The notes under the pieces were generated by a model that was not told where the DNA came from, did not search any database, and saw only the letters and a program-made list of their open reading frames with translations. The position numbers and the translations under genes are program-made. 64,000 nucleotides of DNA from a bacterium (GTDB taxonomy: Bacteria; Desulfobacterota; Desulfocorpusculales; Desulfocorpusculum), in the NCBI GenBank assembly GCA_037481695.1, contig JBBFLE010000014.1, forward strand, positions 39,881 through 103,880, given 5' to 3'. Shown here one piece after another: positions 17,762-26,931 of this stretch; the stretch's first letter is position 1, and every line of letters starts with the position of its first letter.

Positions 17762-18910
17762 TCAGATGAAATCGTTTCTCAATTGATTGAAGGCTGAATC
17801 TAGATCTTGCGAGTGCTCCTCTATGAACCTATCCAGGGCAGCCTCCACTCTTCTCTTAAGCCCCAGGTCGGACAGGTCTTTAACACTTCGGTAAGCATGC
17901 CCCCTGCGTCCTAGGTTATAGACCAGCTTGTCCCTCTCACTGAGGTTCAAATACTCATCTATTACCTCCAACATGCGATCCTTGTCCTGGGGGAGTTTAC
18001 CTTCCACCTCTTCTAGAAGGTTCAGGATGTGATCGCTGGCTACCTGGCTTGTGATGCCCTCCAGAGTCTCTATGAAAAGCCTCTCTTCACGCACTATCTC
18101 TTCCTCTGATTGCAACTGGAAATCCCCTGAGAGAATCTTTTGGTGCAAAGGCATCCCAGGTCTGACCGTCAAGGTTCTAATCCTGATGAAGTGTGGATTT
18201 ATCTGGTTTATTACCCTGGCGCTCTCTATGGCATGCTCCTTCCACCAGCGCCTTCCCCCTAGGCCCAGGAGCATATATTCCGACAGAGAGATGCCGGCCT
18301 CCACCACCTTTTTTCCTGCTTCCATATGGCCCTGAGCCGTTACACCTTTTTGCATGAACTTAAGTAAAGGATCGTAGCCTGATTCCATGCCCACGTGGAT
18401 GCGGCTCAAGCCGGCCTCTTTGAGAGCCTTGAGTTCCTCCAGGCTCTTGCGCCTCAGAGTGGATGAGCGGGCATATGAAGTAATGCGATCTATGGATGGA
18501 AAGGTGCTTTTCAAAAACTTCAATATTTCCACCAGGTCTTCTGTTTCCAGGATCAAGCTATTGGCGTCCTGAAGGAAAACGTTGCGGGCTCCGAAATACA
18601 TCCAAGCAGCCATGGAGCGGTGGGAGTCCCCATAGCGACGAGGATCACTCCAGAGGAGCTGAACAAGCTGGTCATCCACTCGGCCGGCCAGACCCATCCG
18701 CCACGAGAGAGCCTGAATCTCGTCATACAAGGCCCTGGCAGCTTCTATGTCTGCCTTTACTTCTTGGACGCTCCTCTTGCTGAAAGTCTTACCTTTGTAG
18801 ATATTGCAGAACTCACATTTATTCCAGGGGCAGTTTCGGGTGACCCTGATCAAAAGACTTCTGGCCTCACTGGGCGGCCTGATGGGGCCTTGCTCGAAAG
18901 CATAAGCCAT
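17762..18910 (-). CDS. Radical SAM protein of unknown substrate
   Basis: This 382-residue protein has the cluster motif CPWNKCEFC at residues 28-36, then a helical insertion, ITSYARSSTLRRKS, IHVGMESGYDPLL, the sequence EYMLLGLGGRRWW, and IRIRTLTVRPGMPL. This pattern matches the group of radical SAM proteins related to the HemN/elongator fold that are common in anaerobes and have no settled function. The ATG at 18910 has AGAGGA upstream, and a good promoter lies 55-83 bases before the gene. A second radical SAM gene follows. Confidence 0.88.
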   Translation of the reverse strand: MAYAFEQGPIRPPSEARSLLIRVTRNCPWNKCEFCNIYKGKTFSKRSVQEVKADIEAARALYDEIQALSWRMGLAGRVDDQLVQLLWSDPRRYGDSHRSMAAWMYFGARNVFLQDANSLILETEDLVEILKFLKSTFPSIDRITSYARSSTLRRKSLEELKALKEAGLSRIHVGMESGYDPLLKFMQKGVTAQGHMEAGKKVVEAGISLSEYMLLGLGGRRWWKEHAIESARVINQINPHFIRIRTLTVRPGMPLHQKILSGDFQLQSEEEIVREERLFIETLEGITSQVASDHILNLLEEVEGKLPQDKDRMLEVIDEYLNLSERDKLVYNLGRRGHAYRSVKDLSDLGLKRRVEAALDRFIEEHSQDLDSAFNQLRNDFI

Positions 18911-18964
18911 GGCAATGTTCCTCTCGGTTCCTAAGCAGTGTGAAATGTTTCATCCTATTTTCTT

Positions 18965-18993
18965 AATATATCAAGCCAGGTCTACTCTTTCAA
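18965..18993 (-). promoter_or_regulatory. Sigma-70-type promoter for the two radical SAM genes
   Basis: On the minus strand TTGAAA (18993-18988) and TATATT (18970-18965) are spaced exactly 17 bases apart, with five of six matches in each box. It points at the radical SAM gene starting at 18910, leaving a leader of about 50 bases. Confidence 0.65.
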
Positions 18994-19123
18994 TGTAAAT
19001 TTGCACCTCCTGAATATTATCATCTTGAATTTATTTGGTTTTAGAGTCACACTGGCCTACCCTTTAGCCTCTTGCTCCTGGCCGAGCCAGGAGGATGCGA
19101 AGCTTGTAACTCACTTGGCAGGG

Positions 19124-19153
19124 TTGGCCTTAAGGGTAGGCATGTTGCATAAT
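19124..19153 (+). promoter_or_regulatory. Possible promoter for the CysM/CysRS-like fusion
   Basis: TTGGCC (19124-19129) and CATAAT (19148-19153) are 18 bases apart and point at the fusion gene 41 bases further on. The -10 is good (five of six), the -35 is mediocre. A clear ribosome binding site, GGGAGG, lies close to the ATG. Confidence 0.35.
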
Positions 19154-19193
19154 TGCTTTTTCAGAGTTTCTGGACGTCCCAGGGAGGCATAGC

Positions 19194-21509
19194 ATGGGCA
19201 AGGCCAGGCCAGGAGTTTTGGCGCTGATAGGTAATACCCCCATGGTGGAGTTAAGAAGGATCAAGACCAACAGGAGGGTTCGCATCTATGTGAAGCTGGA
19301 GTCCAGAAATCCGGGGGGTTCTGTGAAAGACAGGGCTGCTCTCTCCATGATTGAAGCAGCAGAGGCCACGGGGGAGTTGAAGCCAGGAATGACGGTTCTG
19401 GAGGCCACCAGCGGAAACACAGGCATAGGTTTGGCCTTGGTGTGCGCAGTGAAGGGCTACAGGCTGATGCTGACCATGTCCGAGGGGGCCAGTCTGGAGC
19501 GCAGAAAGATCTTGAGGGCCCTTGGAGCCGAGATAATCCTCACGCCTGCCCAGCGGGGAACAGATGGGGCCATAGAGAAAGCATATCTTATGGCCAGGGA
19601 GGAACCTGGGAGATTCTACGTGCCCGACCAGTTCAACAACCCTGACAACTGGAAGGCTCACTATCTGGGCACTGCCGAAGAGATATGGAAGGACACCCAT
19701 GGCCGGCTCACGCATGTGGTGGCATCTCTGGGCACCACCGGAACAGTCATGGGGCTTTCCAGAAGGCTTAAGGAGTTGAATCCAGATGTGAATGTGGTAG
19801 CAGTGGAGCCTATGCCTGGGCACAAGATCCAGGGTCTTAAGAATCTTAAGGAATCATATGTGCCTGGCATCTTTGAGAAGGAACGCATAGACATCAAATT
19901 CACGGTGGAGGATGAGGAAGCCTTTGAGATGACTCGTCGTCTGGCCAGAGAAGAAGGCATTTTTGCGGGAATGAGCTCTGGTGCTGCCCTCGCTGGCGCT
20001 CTTAGGCTTGCAAGGAGTCTGAGGGAAGGTCTCATAGTGGTGATTCTCCCTGACGGTGGAGACAGGTATCTGAGCACATCTTTGTTTGTGCCCAGGGAGA
20101 TTCCATCTTTTTGCTTTTACAATACTTTGAGCCGTAGAAAAGAGAACTTTGAACCCTTGGAGCCGGGGGTGGTAAGGATTTACTCATGCGGACCAACTGT
20201 GGACGGCCCGGTGGACCTGGACTTTTGCCGCAGGGCCCTAGTAGCAGATTTGCTGAAACGTTATCTCAGCTACAAGGGATTCAAGGTGCGTCACGTCATG
20301 AACATAACAGATCTGGATGACAGGACCATCCAGGGGGCTCAGGCCTCAGGAATGGAGCTTGAGGAGTTTACGGCAAGGCACATAGCCTCTTTCATGGAGG
20401 ATATGGCCGTGCTTTCCATCCAGCCAGCCGAGCAGTACCCCAGGGCTAGCCAATATGTGGATGTCATGCTGGAAATGGGGAGGGCTCTGGAGCAGAAGGG
20501 CTTTGCCTATAGTCAGCATGGATCCCTTTACTTTGATATTTCAAAATTTCCATCCTACGGTCACCTCTCCAGAGTGGATCTGCGCAAGATCCGTGTGGGT
20601 CTTACGGTGGATCTGGACGATTACGAAAAAGACAACCCCAGAGACTTCACCTTGTTCAAACGTTCCACCCTGGCAGAACTCAAAGAGGGCATTTCCTTTT
20701 GTTCCCCTTGGGGACAGGTTAGACCCGGGTGGCACATCGAGTGTGCGGCCATGGCAAGCCGAATACTTGGTGAAACCATAGACATACACACCAGTGGAAG
20801 CGCTCTTATTTTCCCTCATCACGAAAATGAGATAGCCATATGCGAATCCTTAAGCGGCAAGAAATTCTGCCGTTACTGGATCCATTCGGAGCGTGTATTG
20901 CTGGACGGCAAGAGCGTCTCGGGAAGGATGAGCTTGAAAGACCTGCTTTCCAGAGGATTTAGGGGTAGGGAAATAAGATTCTTCTTTCTTGGTACCCACT
21001 ATCGAAAGCCCCTGCATTTTTCCATACAGGCCCTGTATGCAGCCAGAAAGAGCCTGGCAAGGTTGGATCGTCTGGTTTTCAGGCTGAGGTGGACCCAAAC
21101 ACACAGGGGTGAGGCTCAGGCCTCTGAGTGGATCTCTCAGGCCAAGGAAATGTTCGAGGCGGCCATGGACGATGATCTCAACGTGTCGGTGGCACTGGCT
21201 GCCATATTCAGCCTGACCAAGCAATTGAATGCAACTTTGGATCAGGAAATGCTCTCCAGAGACCAGGCGCGAAGTGCCCTTCTTTTCCTGGAGACCGCCA
21301 ATGAGGTGTTTCAGATATTGGAGTTGGATGGGGGGCTTCCCCAGGAAAAGGAGATCATGGAGATGATTGCCAGGCGAGAAAGGGCCCGTGAAAGAAAGGA
21401 CTGGACAGAAGCTGACCGCATCCGCGAGGAGCTCTCGGCCAAAGGTGTGCTTCTGGTGGATACTCCCTCGGGTACCAGATGGGTCCCTAAAGCCTCGGAT
21501 GAGCCCTGA
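19194..21509 (+). CDS. Cysteine synthase (CysM type) fused to a degenerate cysteinyl-tRNA synthetase
   Basis: In this 771-residue fusion, residues 1-300 are a complete CysM-like PLP enzyme: NPGGSVKDRAA with the PLP lysine, TSGNTGIGLA, DQFNNPDNW, SLGTTGTVMG, FAGMSSGAAL, and PDGGDRYLST at its end. From about residue 305 it aligns throughout with CysRS (FYNTLSRRKENFEPLEPG; compare cysS at 4815-6305). The HIGH motif, however, is replaced by DLDFC and KMSKS by KSVSG, while zinc ligands remain (SCGPTV, HIECAAM, FPHHENEIA). The synthase half should make cysteine from O-acetyl- or O-phosphoserine. The synthetase half is probably unable to activate amino acids and may bind tRNA, cysteine or zinc. ATG with GGGAGG upstream. 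Confidence 0.92.
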   Translation: MGKARPGVLALIGNTPMVELRRIKTNRRVRIYVKLESRNPGGSVKDRAALSMIEAAEATGELKPGMTVLEATSGNTGIGLALVCAVKGYRLMLTMSEGASLERRKILRALGAEIILTPAQRGTDGAIEKAYLMAREEPGRFYVPDQFNNPDNWKAHYLGTAEEIWKDTHGRLTHVVASLGTTGTVMGLSRRLKELNPDVNVVAVEPMPGHKIQGLKNLKESYVPGIFEKERIDIKFTVEDEEAFEMTRRLAREEGIFAGMSSGAALAGALRLARSLREGLIVVILPDGGDRYLSTSLFVPREIPSFCFYNTLSRRKENFEPLEPGVVRIYSCGPTVDGPVDLDFCRRALVADLLKRYLSYKGFKVRHVMNITDLDDRTIQGAQASGMELEEFTARHIASFMEDMAVLSIQPAEQYPRASQYVDVMLEMGRALEQKGFAYSQHGSLYFDISKFPSYGHLSRVDLRKIRVGLTVDLDDYEKDNPRDFTLFKRSTLAELKEGISFCSPWGQVRPGWHIECAAMASRILGETIDIHTSGSALIFPHHENEIAICESLSGKKFCRYWIHSERVLLDGKSVSGRMSLKDLLSRGFRGREIRFFFLGTHYRKPLHFSIQALYAARKSLARLDRLVFRLRWTQTHRGEAQASEWISQAKEMFEAAMDDDLNVSVALAAIFSLTKQLNATLDQEMLSRDQARSALLFLETANEVFQILELDGGLPQEKEIMEMIARRERARERKDWTEADRIREELSAKGVLLVDTPSGTRWVPKASDEP

Positions 21510-21582
21510 AGAAAGAGCCAGCAGGAGTTTTCAACTCGGTGGCCACGGATCTGCCATGGCATGGCAGGAGACAAGCCTTTCA

Positions 21583-23247
21583 ATGGGTTCTATGAGCTTG
21601 AGCAGCACAGGTTATTCCAGAGGGATTTGGTTTGTAATGCTCCTGGCAGTCTTGGCGTGGGTGGTGCGTTATCACCCCCCAGGCCAAGATCTTATGGTCT
21701 TTGATGACGATGCCAGACAGCATGTGTACTGGACGGCCAGATTCCAGGATCCTGAACTTTTTAAGGAAGATCTGCTCACGGAATTCATCTCCTCCCCCAT
21801 CATGGATCCACCTGGTTATCAGTTGATCTACAGGCTGGGCACGCTATTTCTGGATCCACTTTCCTTTAGTCAGATCCTCAGCCTTGTTTTGCTGCTGGTT
21901 TCTATTTGGTTCCTGGAACTTTGGAGCAGGAGCATGATAGAGCAACCCAGTGGCCGTTTCTTTCTCCAGGTGCTTTTCTTGTTTTTTAGCCTGTATGATT
22001 CCTCTGGCGGATTTCCCAGGGGGTTTGCATTTCCCTTGTTCATAGGTTTCATGGCCTTATTGAAAAAGGGTAAGGCGGCATGGAGTGGTTTAGTGATGAT
22101 CTTGGAGGCGCTATTTTATCCTCCCATTCTTATCAATACCCTGGCCATGGCTGGGATTTGGATCCTTGGAGAACTCAAGAAAAAGCAAGGGCTCAAGGCA
22201 TGGCTGTCAAAAAGCCTTTTTCTGGCAGCAGGTCTTGGGATATCTCTGGGAATATTGCTTCTGATATACGTATGGTCCGATGCCAGGGTCTTTGGCCCAC
22301 AGGTAAGCCCCCAAGAAGCCAGGGAAATGCCTGAGTTCTGGGAGGAAGGGCGAAGTCCCTTTTTCCAAGAGAGCATCCTAAAGTTCTTGCTTTTTGGCAG
22401 AAGCGGCGTGGGAGCCGAATACGTGATAGGTTTTGCACTGATTCTGGGAGTCATGGCTCTTTTTGGGGGAGTCCGGATAATCAGAGTTCCTTGTGAAGCC
22501 TTGAATCTTTTGTGGACCTCTCTTGTTATTTTTGTCTTGGCTCACATGATGCTTTTTAGGTTGCACCTGCCTTCCAGATATACAATGTACACACTTCCCT
22601 TGGCTTTGATGCTGATTATCGGGGCCAGCACAGAGCCCTTTCTGGAGGCCACTAGGGAAGTTTGGATTCGGTTCGGCTCAGGAAAAATGCCGGGTTGGCT
22701 TGGATCAAAATGGTTTTGGAGAGGGGGCCTGGCAGCTATTCTTCTGCTTTACGTGTGGGCTCAGGCAGAGCTCATCGTGAAAGTGGATACTCAGATGGTT
22801 GCCCTGGATAGAACCCAGAGGCAGATGTTGGAATTTCTGGGCAGCCTTCCCAAAGACGCTTTGGTGGCAGCCCATCCCCTGGATGCAGATAACATACCTC
22901 TGGTGAGCCTTCGCAGGGTGCTGGCAAACAAGGAGCTTTCTCTGCCTTATCAGCTGGGTTATTATAAGCAGGTCAGGGAGAGGATCTTGGATTTCTTCCA
23001 GGCATACTACGCCACCCAATGGGAGGAGATAGAGCAGTTTGTAAGAAAATATGGAATTGCGGCTTTGGTAGTAAACAAGACCCATTTCACGCCATCTTTC
23101 TTCCAAGGCAGAATATATTTTGAGCCATTCCAAAGCTTCGCCAAGCAGAAGATAGGCAAAGCAGAGAAAGAGGGATTTGCACTGCTTGCTCCACCCCTGG
23201 ACAAAGTTTGTTTCCAAAACAGCGGTTTTTTAGTTCTTTGCTGGTAA
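21583..23247 (+). CDS. Multi-pass membrane protein, possible GT-C type glycosyltransferase
   Basis: This protein of about 554 residues has some 9-10 hydrophobic segments and a soluble C-terminal domain of roughly 150 residues. After the first segment comes VVRYHPPGQDLMVFDDDARQH, an acidic cluster in the first outer loop as found in GT-C enzymes that use polyprenyl-phosphate sugars. The reading frame is open upstream. ATGs at 21499, 21556, 21583 and 21592 are all possible; 21583 has AGGAG about 12 bases before it and places the first membrane segment near the start. It heads a group with a GT2, a toroid-like protein and an LPG-synthase-type membrane protein. Exact function unknown. Confidence 0.68.
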   Translation: MGSMSLSSTGYSRGIWFVMLLAVLAWVVRYHPPGQDLMVFDDDARQHVYWTARFQDPELFKEDLLTEFISSPIMDPPGYQLIYRLGTLFLDPLSFSQILSLVLLLVSIWFLELWSRSMIEQPSGRFFLQVLFLFFSLYDSSGGFPRGFAFPLFIGFMALLKKGKAAWSGLVMILEALFYPPILINTLAMAGIWILGELKKKQGLKAWLSKSLFLAAGLGISLGILLLIYVWSDARVFGPQVSPQEAREMPEFWEEGRSPFFQESILKFLLFGRSGVGAEYVIGFALILGVMALFGGVRIIRVPCEALNLLWTSLVIFVLAHMMLFRLHLPSRYTMYTLPLALMLIIGASTEPFLEATREVWIRFGSGKMPGWLGSKWFWRGGLAAILLLYVWAQAELIVKVDTQMVALDRTQRQMLEFLGSLPKDALVAAHPLDADNIPLVSLRRVLANKELSLPYQLGYYKQVRERILDFFQAYYATQWEEIEQFVRKYGIAALVVNKTHFTPSFFQGRIYFEPFQSFAKQKIGKAEKEGFALLAPPLDKVCFQNSGFLVLCW

Positions 23248-23260
23248 GACAGGAGGATGT

Positions 23261-24163
23261 ATGAACCTGAAAGCACACAAATCCGATGTGTGTAAAGTGA
23301 GTGTTGTAATACCCGCGTACAACGAGGCAGGAGCCATAGCTGATGTGATTCGAGACGTGAGGGGGGCCTTGGAGAGGGCCGGATATGAATATGAGATCCT
23401 GGTTGTGGATGATGGCTCTCGGGATGAGACCGCCTCTAAGGCCCAGCAGGCAGGGGCCAGGGTCATCCGTCACAAGGAGAACAGGGGCTCAGGGGCCTCC
23501 AGGAAAACCGGTATATTGGCATCGCGCGGAGACTGGATATTGATGATAGACGCTGACAACACTTACCCTGCGGGGGCCATACCGGAGATCCTTGCCCCCC
23601 TCGAAGAGTTTTCCCAGGTCATAGGGGCCAGGCTAGTGGAAAAGGGGACCCACAAGTGGCTGCGCACCTTTGCCAAGGAGCTCATTCGAAGGTTGGCCTG
23701 TTTTCTGGTGGGCAAAGCTATCCCTGATCTCAACTCAGGGCTCAGAGCCTTCAGGAAAGAAGATATGCTGCCCTTTCTGCACCTGGTGCCTGACGGATTT
23801 TCCTGCGTTTCCTCCATGACACTGGCCTTCTTGACCAACGGGTTGCCCGTGGCCTTCGTGCCCATAGACTATTACTCTCGTACAGGCAAATCCAAGTTTC
23901 ACCCCATCAAGGATACCTACAAGTATATCCTGACCGTTGTCAGAATAGTCACGTACTTTGCCCCTTTGAAGGTGTTCATGCCAATTTGCCTAGGATTGAT
24001 GGGCCTGGGTCTGATCAAGGGACTAATGGATTTGATTTGCACTGGCTCCCTACAGGAGTCAGACATAATATTGATTCTTACGGGGGTCATGGTGGGAGCC
24101 ATTGGAATATTGGCCGATCTCATAGTCACCCAGGGAAAGGGCAGGCATGGCTCGAAAGGGTAG
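23261..24163 (+). CDS. GT2 glycosyltransferase with two C-terminal membrane segments (DPM1-like)
   Basis: This 300-residue protein has an N-terminal GT-A domain: VSVVIPAYNEAGAI, EILVVDDGSRDET, ENRGSGASRKTGIL, and MIDADNTYPAGAI with the metal-binding D-x-D. It ends with two membrane helices (FMPICLGLMGLGLI and ILILTGVMVGAIGILADLI). This layout fits transferases that load a sugar onto polyprenyl phosphate. AGGAGG stands 4 bases before the ATG, 13 bases after the GT-C-like gene, which would be a natural user of the product. The end overlaps the next gene by 17 bases. Confidence 0.88.
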   Translation: MNLKAHKSDVCKVSVVIPAYNEAGAIADVIRDVRGALERAGYEYEILVVDDGSRDETASKAQQAGARVIRHKENRGSGASRKTGILASRGDWILMIDADNTYPAGAIPEILAPLEEFSQVIGARLVEKGTHKWLRTFAKELIRRLACFLVGKAIPDLNSGLRAFRKEDMLPFLHLVPDGFSCVSSMTLAFLTNGLPVAFVPIDYYSRTGKSKFHPIKDTYKYILTVVRIVTYFAPLKVFMPICLGLMGLGLIKGLMDLICTGSLQESDIILILTGVMVGAIGILADLIVTQGKGRHGSKG

Positions 24164-25766
24164 GGAACTTTATGCCAGGTCCGGGCTGGCTCAGGTGCCC
24201 CACATCTTGGCCATGGTAGACAAGCACCGCCTGAGCCCCACGTACGGTTGTTTTGACCGTTCCTACTGGCATTATCGCACCGCTTGCTTCCCCAGTGGCA
24301 TGTTCCAGGAATTCGTGCTCCCGCTGGCCTTGGTTTTCAAGTACCTCTTCCCTGGGGGCGAAGGGTACCACCAACAGCCCAGGCTCAGGGAATTGGTGGT
24401 TGCGGGCATTCGCTTTGCCGCAAGTTCTTCCCACAAGGACGGCTCCTGTGATGATTACTTTCCCAACGAAAGGGCGCTTGGGGCTGTGGCCTTCTCCCTT
24501 TACGCCATGAGTGAGAGTTACCGACTATTGGAGCTGGGTGAAGAGGAGCTGGTGGATTTCTTTCAAAAGAGGGCCAGGTGGTTGATGACACATCAGGAAT
24601 CAGGCAGGCTTTCCAATCACCAGGCCTTGACGGCTTTGGCTCTTCAAAATGTGTATCTGATTACAGGGGACAAAAAGTACCTACAGGGGGCTTGGGATCG
24701 GATAGATATTCTCCTCAAATGGCAAAGCCCGGAAGGTTGGTTCCCCGAGTATGAAGGCTGCGATCCAGGATACCTTAGCGCCACCATTGATTTTCTGGCC
24801 AAGTACATGAGTGTATCTGGTTGCGAACAACTCCTGGACCCCCTCAACAAGGCCCTGGAGTTCTTGTGCGTCTTGATGCATCCGGACGGAACCTGTGGGG
24901 CAGAATATGGAAGCCGCAACACTTATCTTCTTTTCCCTCACGGGCTTGAGCTTTGCGCCCGTTTTTCCCCTGCAGCAGCCCAAATGGCTGAGCTATACCT
25001 AGATGCCTTGAAGGAGCATAGAAGGGTCTATCTGGACGATGACCGCATGTGCGCACATCTTACGTACAATCATCTCCAGGCGTACCTGGATTTCACAACA
25101 GAAAGCCCTGGGGAAAGGTCCTTCACAGAGGGTGGGATATGGGAGTCAAGAAATTACTTCCCCGATTCAAGACTCTTTGTTCATCGAGACAGGCTCAACC
25201 ACCTGGTGGTCTCAACTGCCAAAGGGGGAGCCTTCAGCTATTACTCCAGTGGTAAGCTTGTATACTTTGACAGCGGAATCGTGGCCAAGCTCTCATCGGG
25301 GGAGATCCTGGTGACCCATCTGGTGGACGATTACGAGGTGGAGCTCCTGGAAAGAGGAATAAGGGTAGGGGGCCACTTCGGTGTTGCAGGTTTCAAGCTG
25401 CCAAGCCCTCTGACTCAGGCCATTTTTCATCTGGGGATGCTCTTAGTGGGAGGATGGGGAAGCGATAAGGTGAGACGCCTGCTTCAGAGGCTTCTCATCA
25501 CAGGCAAGAGAAGACATCCCATGAGGTTTGCCAGGACCTTGGAGATAGACTCCGGGGTTCGCCTGACCGAGGAGATATGGAAAGGGGAGGGCAGAGCCAG
25601 GGGCCGTGTCTTGGAGCTTTGGGCCGGAAGTGATCATACCTCCATCTATGTGGCTGTCAGCCGGATGTACAGGCCGGGTTGCCTCTTACCATGGACTGAT
25701 TACAGAGAGATGATACCCACCCTGGAAAAAGAGGGTTATGCCAGATTCACAAGGTGTCTGTCATGA
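24147..25766 (+). CDS. Alpha/alpha-toroid-like protein, possible glycan-active enzyme
   Basis: This 539-residue protein has no signal peptide or membrane segment. The first 330 residues look like repeated helical hairpins with aromatic and glycine turns (DGSCDDYFPNERALGAVAF, PEGWFPEYEGCDPGYLSATIDF, DGTCGAEYGSRNTY), the pattern of alpha/alpha-barrel folds in polysaccharide lyases and six-hairpin glycosidases. The rest is beta-rich (STAKGGAFSYYSSGKLVYFD), as in heparinase II/III-like proteins. No catalytic residues can be named with confidence. It sits between a GT2 gene and an LPG-synthase-type gene, overlapping both, so a role in making or trimming a glycan is likely. Unrecognised at family level. 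Confidence 0.6.
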   Translation: MARKGRELYARSGLAQVPHILAMVDKHRLSPTYGCFDRSYWHYRTACFPSGMFQEFVLPLALVFKYLFPGGEGYHQQPRLRELVVAGIRFAASSSHKDGSCDDYFPNERALGAVAFSLYAMSESYRLLELGEEELVDFFQKRARWLMTHQESGRLSNHQALTALALQNVYLITGDKKYLQGAWDRIDILLKWQSPEGWFPEYEGCDPGYLSATIDFLAKYMSVSGCEQLLDPLNKALEFLCVLMHPDGTCGAEYGSRNTYLLFPHGLELCARFSPAAAQMAELYLDALKEHRRVYLDDDRMCAHLTYNHLQAYLDFTTESPGERSFTEGGIWESRNYFPDSRLFVHRDRLNHLVVSTAKGGAFSYYSSGKLVYFDSGIVAKLSSGEILVTHLVDDYEVELLERGIRVGGHFGVAGFKLPSPLTQAIFHLGMLLVGGWGSDKVRRLLQRLLITGKRRHPMRFARTLEIDSGVRLTEEIWKGEGRARGRVLELWAGSDHTSIYVAVSRMYRPGCLLPWTDYREMIPTLEKEGYARFTRCLS

Positions 25767-26719
25767 AAAGAGGGGCAGCCCGCTGGGGAGCTTTGGCCTG
25801 TTCCCTGGCCATCCTGGCCGTGATCTATGCAAAAATAGACCTGGGTTCCATGGCAGAGAGGTTCTTGAGTGCAGATCCCCTCTGGCTTGGAGCGGCCTTG
25901 GGGTGTTTTCTGCCTCAGATTCTGGTCAGTGGGACCCGTTGGTGGCTCATGGGAAAGGGATGGGCCCACATGACATGGATGGAAGCCTTCAAGATGATCA
26001 TGGCCGGCAAGGCGCTCAATGCACTGCTTCCCTCCAAGCTTGGAGAGATGAGCAAGGCTTATTTTCTGAGGCAGCAAGGTCTAGAGGCATTAACCAAAGG
26101 TGTGCCGGCTGTGCTCATGGAAAAGATACTGGATCTGGCAGGGCTATGCTCTTGGATGCTTCTGGGAGCAGCTTTGGCCCCTTCAGGCTCCAAGGCAATG
26201 GGAATAGCCTGGATTATTTCACTGGGGGTTGTGGGGGCCACAGCCTTTATGTTTATTGTGCCCCTGGGTACATGGGCGAGGCTCATGAAAGGAAAGGACA
26301 AAGGCCTTGGGGCGCGCCTGAGAGAAATGCTCTTGGGCTGGGACTGTATCTTGGGGCTCTGGAGAGCCAATAAGGCCATACTGGCTGGAGTGATATTTCT
26401 ATCTGTGCTCTTGTGGGGGCTTCATCTGCTGCAGATCTACCTTTTTTTCCCCAGCCTAGGGCAGTCTGTCCAGGTTGGATCTGTTTTGGCCTACGTGCCA
26501 TTGTCGCTTCTGGTTGGTCTTTTGCCCATAAGTTTGGCAGGAATGGGGACTAGGGACACGGCTTTGATACTTCTTTTCGCCCCTTATGTGGATGGGGCCA
26601 CCATGGCCGGCATAGGGCTTTTGTGCACCATGCGTTATTGGGCGGACAGCTTGATGGGTGTGCCCTTTTTACACCGTTATAGCTTGGAAATTGCCAAAAA
26701 ACACCAGTCAGGAGCTTAA
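25763..26719 (+). CDS. Lysylphosphatidylglycerol-synthase-type (UPF0104) membrane protein
   Basis: This 318-residue protein has about 8 membrane segments and signatures of the LPG synthase transmembrane family: WWLMGKGW, then AGKALNALLPSKLGEMSKAYFLRQ, an EKILDL motif, and SLAGMGTRDTALILLF near the end. It lacks the soluble lysyl-transferase domain of MprF. Such stand-alone proteins are often found beside glycosyltransferases and may move lipid-linked intermediates. The ATG overlaps the preceding stop (ATGA). A paralogue with the same layout is at 49846-50919. Confidence 0.85.
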   Translation: MKRGAARWGALACSLAILAVIYAKIDLGSMAERFLSADPLWLGAALGCFLPQILVSGTRWWLMGKGWAHMTWMEAFKMIMAGKALNALLPSKLGEMSKAYFLRQQGLEALTKGVPAVLMEKILDLAGLCSWMLLGAALAPSGSKAMGIAWIISLGVVGATAFMFIVPLGTWARLMKGKDKGLGARLREMLLGWDCILGLWRANKAILAGVIFLSVLLWGLHLLQIYLFFPSLGQSVQVGSVLAYVPLSLLVGLLPISLAGMGTRDTALILLFAPYVDGATMAGIGLLCTMRYWADSLMGVPFLHRYSLEIAKKHQSGA

Positions 26720-26727
26720 GGATATCC

Positions 26728-26925
26728 ATGATCCTCATATTCAACAGACAGACTGGGTCAAAAAAAGAGATGCCAGGGCCCAAGACAGTCCATGAGCTCT
26801 TGAAGGAGATGTCCCTGGTGGAAGGCTCAGTGCTGGTAATGCGCGATGGGGAGCTGCTCACAAGGGATGTGCGTGTGGAGGATGGACAGAGGATTGAGAT
26901 CATCCCGGTTATCTCTGGAGGCTAA
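26728..26925 (+). CDS. ttuB: Ubiquitin-like sulfur carrier protein (ThiS/MoaD family), probable TtuB
   Basis: This 65-residue beta-grasp protein ends in VISGG, the C-terminal diglycine that is adenylated and converted to a thiocarboxylate in sulfur carriers. The core shows KTVHELLKEMSL and a DGELLTRDVRVEDGQRIEI segment typical of the family. It is followed after 6 bases by a TtuA-type thiotransferase, so it is most likely the sulfur donor for tRNA thiolation rather than for thiamin or molybdopterin. AAGGA precedes the ATG. No E1-like activating enzyme lies nearby. Confidence 0.85.
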   Translation: MILIFNRQTGSKKEMPGPKTVHELLKEMSLVEGSVLVMRDGELLTRDVRVEDGQRIEIIPVISGG

Positions 26926-26931
26926 GGCTAA

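Noticed and set aside
19194..21509. Two separate genes joined by a sequencing error
   Set aside because: The frame runs through the junction (DRYLSTSLFVPREIP, then CysRS-like) without a stop or a start with a ribosome binding site, and both halves are in the same frame.
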